DNA from: Vibrio diazotrophicus
GTDB lineage: Bacteria > Pseudomonadota > Gammaproteobacteria > Enterobacterales > Vibrionaceae
NCBI RefSeq assembly: GCF_038452265.1
Contig: NZ_CP151843.1
Span: forward strand, 1,178,001-1,242,000
Direction: 5' to 3'
Length of the DNA stretch: 64,000 nt
Below the pieces are notes generated by a model that made no database searches, was not told where the DNA came from, and saw only the letters and a program-made list of their open reading frames with translations. Below, piece after piece: positions 60,444 to 64,000 of the stretch. The position numbers and the translations under genes are program-made. Numbering within the stretch: position 1 is the stretch's first letter; each line of letters starts with the position of its first letter.

Positions 60444-62522
60444 ATGGACGTGACGATGAAACTAAAAACTGTAACCCTTGCCTTATGTGCCATTATTCCA
60501 TGTGCCTTCGCGGCACCAAACCTGACTATAGCCACGACAACCAACAGTCGTGACTACCCATTAGACAGCCAAAACCCGTTAGTAATTCCATTGACCAAAG
60601 ATGACTACACACTAACAGTTACGGGTTTGGAGGGAAGCTGTCAGGCAGGTGAAATATCAAGCATCAAATTTAATACTCCTGTAGCTCTCAACTGTGCAGG
60701 AGCGACCACGCTGCCGCTTAAAATTCGATTCACTGGCGATTACGCGTTTAGCTATGACGACAAAGCACAAACGCTGACGTTTGTTCGTCAGGCGAAGAAA
60801 ACAGCGAACAGTGAGTTCAAACGACCGATTCCAGATGTCACCTGTGAGAAATACTCTGGGGGCGAAGTTACTGTCAAAGTCGGTGATACATTCACAAACG
60901 GAACGCAATTAAGAGATGCTTTCAGTGGCAAAGTGGTGACAGTCAAACAAGGTGCCGTGTCATTAACCCCACAAGCGAACAGCGGCGGCTTAATCTTACT
61001 TGAGCCTGTTGAAGCCAAGCCTCAGCCATTCAACTACCGTAATGCCAATATCTATTTCGTCATGGTCGACCGTTTTAACAACGGCGATACCAGTAACGAC
61101 AACAGTTATGGGAGAAAGAAAGACGGTAAAGATGAAATCGGCACCTTTCATGGCGGTGATCTCAAAGGCGTAATTGAAAAGCTAGACTACATCAAAAGCC
61201 TAGGTACTGATGCTATTTGGCTCTCTCCGATTGTGGAACAAATCCACGGATTTGTCGGTGGTGGAGAAAGCGGCTCGTTCCCATTCTATGGCTACCACGG
61301 CTACTGGACTCGTGATTTCACAAAAATCGATGAAAACTTTGGTGTCGATGAAGATTTAAAAACACTGGTTGAAGAAGCCCATAAACGGGGCATAAAAATT
61401 CTGCTAGATGCGGTTATTAACCACTCCGGTTACGCGACACTGGCTGATTTACAAATCGATAAAATCAAGGTCGTAAACGGTTCAGAGCTGCCAGAAAAAT
61501 GGGCGGACTGGATTCCATCAAGTTCTGCTGGAGAGAACTGGCACAGTTTCCATCAGTTCATTGATTACAACAGCAACAACTGGAAAGACTGGTGGGGAGG
61601 CGACTGGGTTCGCACCGGACTACCGGGTTATCCGAAACCAGGCTCTGGTGATATCACCATGACGCTGGCTGGCCTACCCGATTTCCGTACTGAATCGACT
61701 GAATTCGTTAAACCACCTAAGTGGCTGCTGGACAACGCCGGAACAAGAGTGAAGGCACAAGATAACTTCACCGTTTCTGATTATCTGATTGAATGGCAAA
61801 GCGACTGGGTGAAACGCTTTGGAATTGATGGCTACCGTGTAGATACGGTGAAACACGTTGAAGGTGAAGTGTGGAAACGTCTGAAACAAGCCGCCAGCAA
61901 TAATCTGAATCAGTGGCGCAAAGCACATGGCAAGCAAGGCGAACCATTTTGGATGATGGGCGAAGTGTGGGGACATGGTGCTTATCGCAGCCCGTATTTT
62001 GATGACGGCTTCGATGCGCTAATCAACTTTGACGTGCAGAAGAAAATGGACAAAGGTGCAACCTGCTTTAGCCAGATGGAAAGTGTTTATCAGGCAAACG
62101 CGAAAACGCTGCAACAAGAAGCGGATTTCAACGCTGTGAGTTATATGTCTTCACACGATACCGAGCTATTTTTCAGCCGTTTCAAGTCGTTTGAAATGCA
62201 ACGTAACGCAGCCAACGCCCTGTTGCTAAACCCGGGAGCTGTTCAGGTTTATTACGGAGATGAAGTCGCAAGAGACTTAGGCCCTTATGCTGATGATTTC
62301 CATCAAGGAACCCGCTCAGACATGGTGTGGAAACTCGATGCCGAGCGTGAAACGTTGCTGAAACACTGGCAAACCGTCGGGCAATTTAGGCAGCGTCACC
62401 CAGCCATTGGTGCGGGTAAACACCAAGTCATAACACAAGCGTCGTCAAAACAAGATAGCCCTTACGTATTTTCTCGTACCCTAGGAGAAGACAAAGTTAT
62501 CGTTGCGTTTGTCGGTAAGTAA
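60444..62522 (+). CDS. Exported alpha-amylase (GH13)
   Basis: This GH13 enzyme hydrolyses alpha-1,4-glucans outside the cytoplasm. The four conserved regions are all present: DAVINH, GIDGYRVDTVKH (nucleophile Asp), GEVWG (acid/base Glu) and SSHDTE. A signal peptide ends near residue 23 (CAFAAP). About 190 residues of an N-terminal beta region precede the barrel, which starts at NIYFVMVDRFNNGD. An ATG at 60456 (residue 5) is an equally good start. A good terminator follows the 692-residue frame. Confidence 0.94.
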   Translation: MDVTMKLKTVTLALCAIIPCAFAAPNLTIATTTNSRDYPLDSQNPLVIPLTKDDYTLTVTGLEGSCQAGEISSIKFNTPVALNCAGATTLPLKIRFTGDYAFSYDDKAQTLTFVRQAKKTANSEFKRPIPDVTCEKYSGGEVTVKVGDTFTNGTQLRDAFSGKVVTVKQGAVSLTPQANSGGLILLEPVEAKPQPFNYRNANIYFVMVDRFNNGDTSNDNSYGRKKDGKDEIGTFHGGDLKGVIEKLDYIKSLGTDAIWLSPIVEQIHGFVGGGESGSFPFYGYHGYWTRDFTKIDENFGVDEDLKTLVEEAHKRGIKILLDAVINHSGYATLADLQIDKIKVVNGSELPEKWADWIPSSSAGENWHSFHQFIDYNSNNWKDWWGGDWVRTGLPGYPKPGSGDITMTLAGLPDFRTESTEFVKPPKWLLDNAGTRVKAQDNFTVSDYLIEWQSDWVKRFGIDGYRVDTVKHVEGEVWKRLKQAASNNLNQWRKAHGKQGEPFWMMGEVWGHGAYRSPYFDDGFDALINFDVQKKMDKGATCFSQMESVYQANAKTLQQEADFNAVSYMSSHDTELFFSRFKSFEMQRNAANALLLNPGAVQVYYGDEVARDLGPYADDFHQGTRSDMVWKLDAERETLLKHWQTVGQFRQRHPAIGAGKHQVITQASSKQDSPYVFSRTLGEDKVIVAFVGK

Positions 62523-62541
62523 TTACTCACAATCAAGATAG

Positions 62542-62577
62542 AAAAGGACAAGGGCACATCTGCGCTTGTCCTTTTTT
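62542..62577 (+). terminator. Terminator after the amylase gene
   Basis: The arms AAAGGACAAG and CTTGTCCTTT form a 10-bp stem with a 12-base loop and lead into a run of seven T residues, 21 bases after the amylase stop. The A-rich side may also serve the convergent ABC gene that ends at 62593. Confidence 0.88.
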
Positions 62578-62592
62578 TGGAAGAGATGAAAG

Positions 62593-64000
62593 CTAAGCAA
62601 CACACTCCTGCAAACTTACCGCTTGAGGGGCATAATCGCTAATGTTGATGACTTTATCCGCAATCGCATTAATCAAATCAGGGTCATGGCTGACGATTAG
62701 CAAGCTGCAATTTTGCTCACGTGCTAGCTGTACCAATTGCATCGTCACTTCTTTGGCAATAATAGGATCTAAACGCGACGTCGGTTCGTCAGCAAACAAG
62801 AATACAGGCTCCATCAGCAAAGCACGTAAAATCGAGAAGCGCTGAAGCTCGCCACCGGATACCTGACTACTGTTACAAGTAAGCACCTGCTCACGCAAAG
62901 CGAGTTTTTTCATTAATGGAGCAACGCGACTGGCATCCAACTTGTGCAGTGCAATCAAGTCATCCAACATTTTTCCTAGAGTGAGATGCTGAGAAAGCGA
63001 AGTAAATGGATCTTGATATAACTTAAGCCACTTAGCTTTACCCTGAGTTTTTTGACGAACAATCTCACCCGAAGACACTTTAAGATGCCCTAAAATCGCA
63101 TCACCCAAACTGCTTTTACCACAGCCACTGTCGCCAACAATGCCGACAATCTCACCTTGTTGAACGTCAAACGTCAGCGAATCAAACAACTTTTGTTTGC
63201 CGCGTTGTATTGCCAAGTTTTCTACACTCAAGATTCGCTCTTGAGCAATATCTTTGCTTCGGCTTTGTGACCAATTTTTTGGTGTCGAATGAATCAGCTT
63301 TTTAGTGTATTCCTGCTGCGGATGAGCAAGCACTTGCTGTGTTTGCCCTTGCTCGACGACCTTTCCGTAATGCAGAACCAGTATTTGTCCGCCTAGACGC
63401 TGCGCAACTTCAACATCATGCGTTACCACAATCAGGCCATCGTTTCTGGTCTTATCACGCAGCATGTCGACAACATCATCACGTCGACTGACATCCAAAC
63501 CCTTGGTTGGCTCGTCTACAAGAATGATGGAAGCGTTGGCGGCAGTTGACACACAAATCGCCATACGTTGAGCCATACCTCCTGAGAGTTGCCCTACACG
63601 CTTTTGATAAGCCTGCGCTAAACCATAACGCTCCAGCTCTTGCTGTGCCATGAGACGTGCTTGTGGCGCAGAATGCCCTAAGACAAATCTCGACACTTCA
63701 GCCACTTGCTCACCCGATTTCATCAAAGGATCAAGCGTCGACATTGGCTCTTGTGACAGCATTGCCATTTGTTTACCCCAGAGAGTACGGCGCTGTGCCA
63801 TATTCATCACCTCTCCGTGAACAGCAATCTCACCCGTGCACAATAATGCAGAATCAATACTCGCCATGATCCACTTAAGCAACAAGCTTTTACCTGACCC
63901 TGTTTGACCAAGGATCACCAACGGTTCACCTTTATTCACCGCTAACGACACATTTTCCAACAGAGTGCGCTCACCCATTGAGATATGCAGATTCGAAATT
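62593..64000 (-). CDS. Dual-ATPase ABC transporter protein (N-terminus cut by window edge)
   Basis: The frame is open to the window end, and residues ISNLHIS precede the internal Met at 63978, so the true start lies beyond 64000. Two ABC domains are fused: Walker A GQTGSGKSL with LSGGMAQRMAI and VDEPTKGLD, then GDSGCGKSS with VSGGELQRFSI and FADEPTSRLD. Fused pairs of this type energise oligopeptide, dipeptide or nickel importers (NikDE/OppDF-like). The permease and binding-protein genes are expected upstream, outside the window. It is convergent with the amylase gene. Confidence 0.9.
   Translation of the reverse strand, partial: ISNLHISMGERTLLENVSLAVNKGEPLVILGQTGSGKSLLLKWIMASIDSALLCTGEIAVHGEVMNMAQRRTLWGKQMAMLSQEPMSTLDPLMKSGEQVAEVSRFVLGHSAPQARLMAQQELERYGLAQAYQKRVGQLSGGMAQRMAICVSTAANASIILVDEPTKGLDVSRRDDVVDMLRDKTRNDGLIVVTHDVEVAQRLGGQILVLHYGKVVEQGQTQQVLAHPQQEYTKKLIHSTPKNWSQSRSKDIAQERILSVENLAIQRGKQKLFDSLTFDVQQGEIVGIVGDSGCGKSSLGDAILGHLKVSSGEIVRQKTQGKAKWLKLYQDPFTSLSQHLTLGKMLDDLIALHKLDASRVAPLMKKLALREQVLTCNSSQVSGGELQRFSILRALLMEPVFLFADEPTSRLDPIIAKEVTMQLVQLAREQNCSLLIVSHDPDLINAIADKVINISDYAPQAVSLQECVA

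Overview
The window reads as part of a Vibrio-type gammaproteobacterial chromosome from a nitrogen fixer. The protein families (murPQ next to an RpiR-type regulator, norR-hcp-hcr, YqhD, soxR, a periplasmic alpha-amylase) fit the Vibrionaceae. Two blocks of nif genes show diazotrophy. The species cannot be named from the sequence alone (V. natriegens and V. diazotrophicus are the obvious comparisons). No insertion sequence, CRISPR array, tRNA or rRNA gene was seen.

Left nif block (1-10.8 kb). A nif-linked Rnf complex (rnfABCDGE, minus strand, rnfE cut by the window edge) is divergent from nifL-nifA and nifB-fdxN-nifQ. The rnfA/nifL gap holds a GG-N10-GC sigma-54 promoter facing rnfA, two TGT-N10-ACA NifA sites, an NtrC-like site and a second sigma-54-like promoter facing nifL. 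nifB has its own NifA site, set inside a perfect 13-bp inverted repeat, and its own sigma-54 promoter.

10.9-22.4 kb. First come small housekeeping genes (DinB family, P-loop kinase, DUF2059, SpoU methylase). Then comes a set of exported or membrane proteins: HupE/UreJ-like membrane protein, parvulin-type isomerase, DUF3604 PHP-like protein, Ser-type sulfatase and its radical-SAM maturase, with a divergent LysR regulator. This is the best candidate for an undescribed system here.

22.6-31.4 kb. After an MFS gene comes a nitric-oxide defence region: hmp, nnrS, norR and hcp-hcr. The hcp promoter is a sigma-54 element below phased GT-N7-AC NorR sites, followed by a strong leader hairpin.

31.5-43.5 kb. 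A CusRS-like two-component system is flanked by two copies of an ATGACAA-N2-TTGTCAT palindrome, one before a small secreted protein and one before a His-rich DUF2933 membrane protein. Then follow a second P-loop kinase, acetyltransferase, NIPSNAP, a SoxR/MFS pair with a near-perfect sox box, a lipoprotein, MATE pump, two small proteins, cold-shock protein and YqhD.

43.6-50.2 kb. N-acetylmuramate uptake and recycling (murP, murQ, RpiR regulator with repeated GGAATAA operators), a CYTH adenylate cyclase, a LysR/EamA pair and a GNAT enzyme.

Right nif block (50.2-57.9 kb). nifU-S-V-W-Z-M runs straight into modA-B-C on the minus strand, which apparently couples cofactor maturation to molybdate uptake. 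A sigma-54 promoter and a NifA site lie upstream of nifU. The edge (58.3-64 kb) holds an aldo/keto reductase, a helix-turn-helix regulator, a secreted hypothetical, an alpha-amylase and a dual-ATPase ABC protein cut by the window end. The structural genes nifHDK are not in this window.
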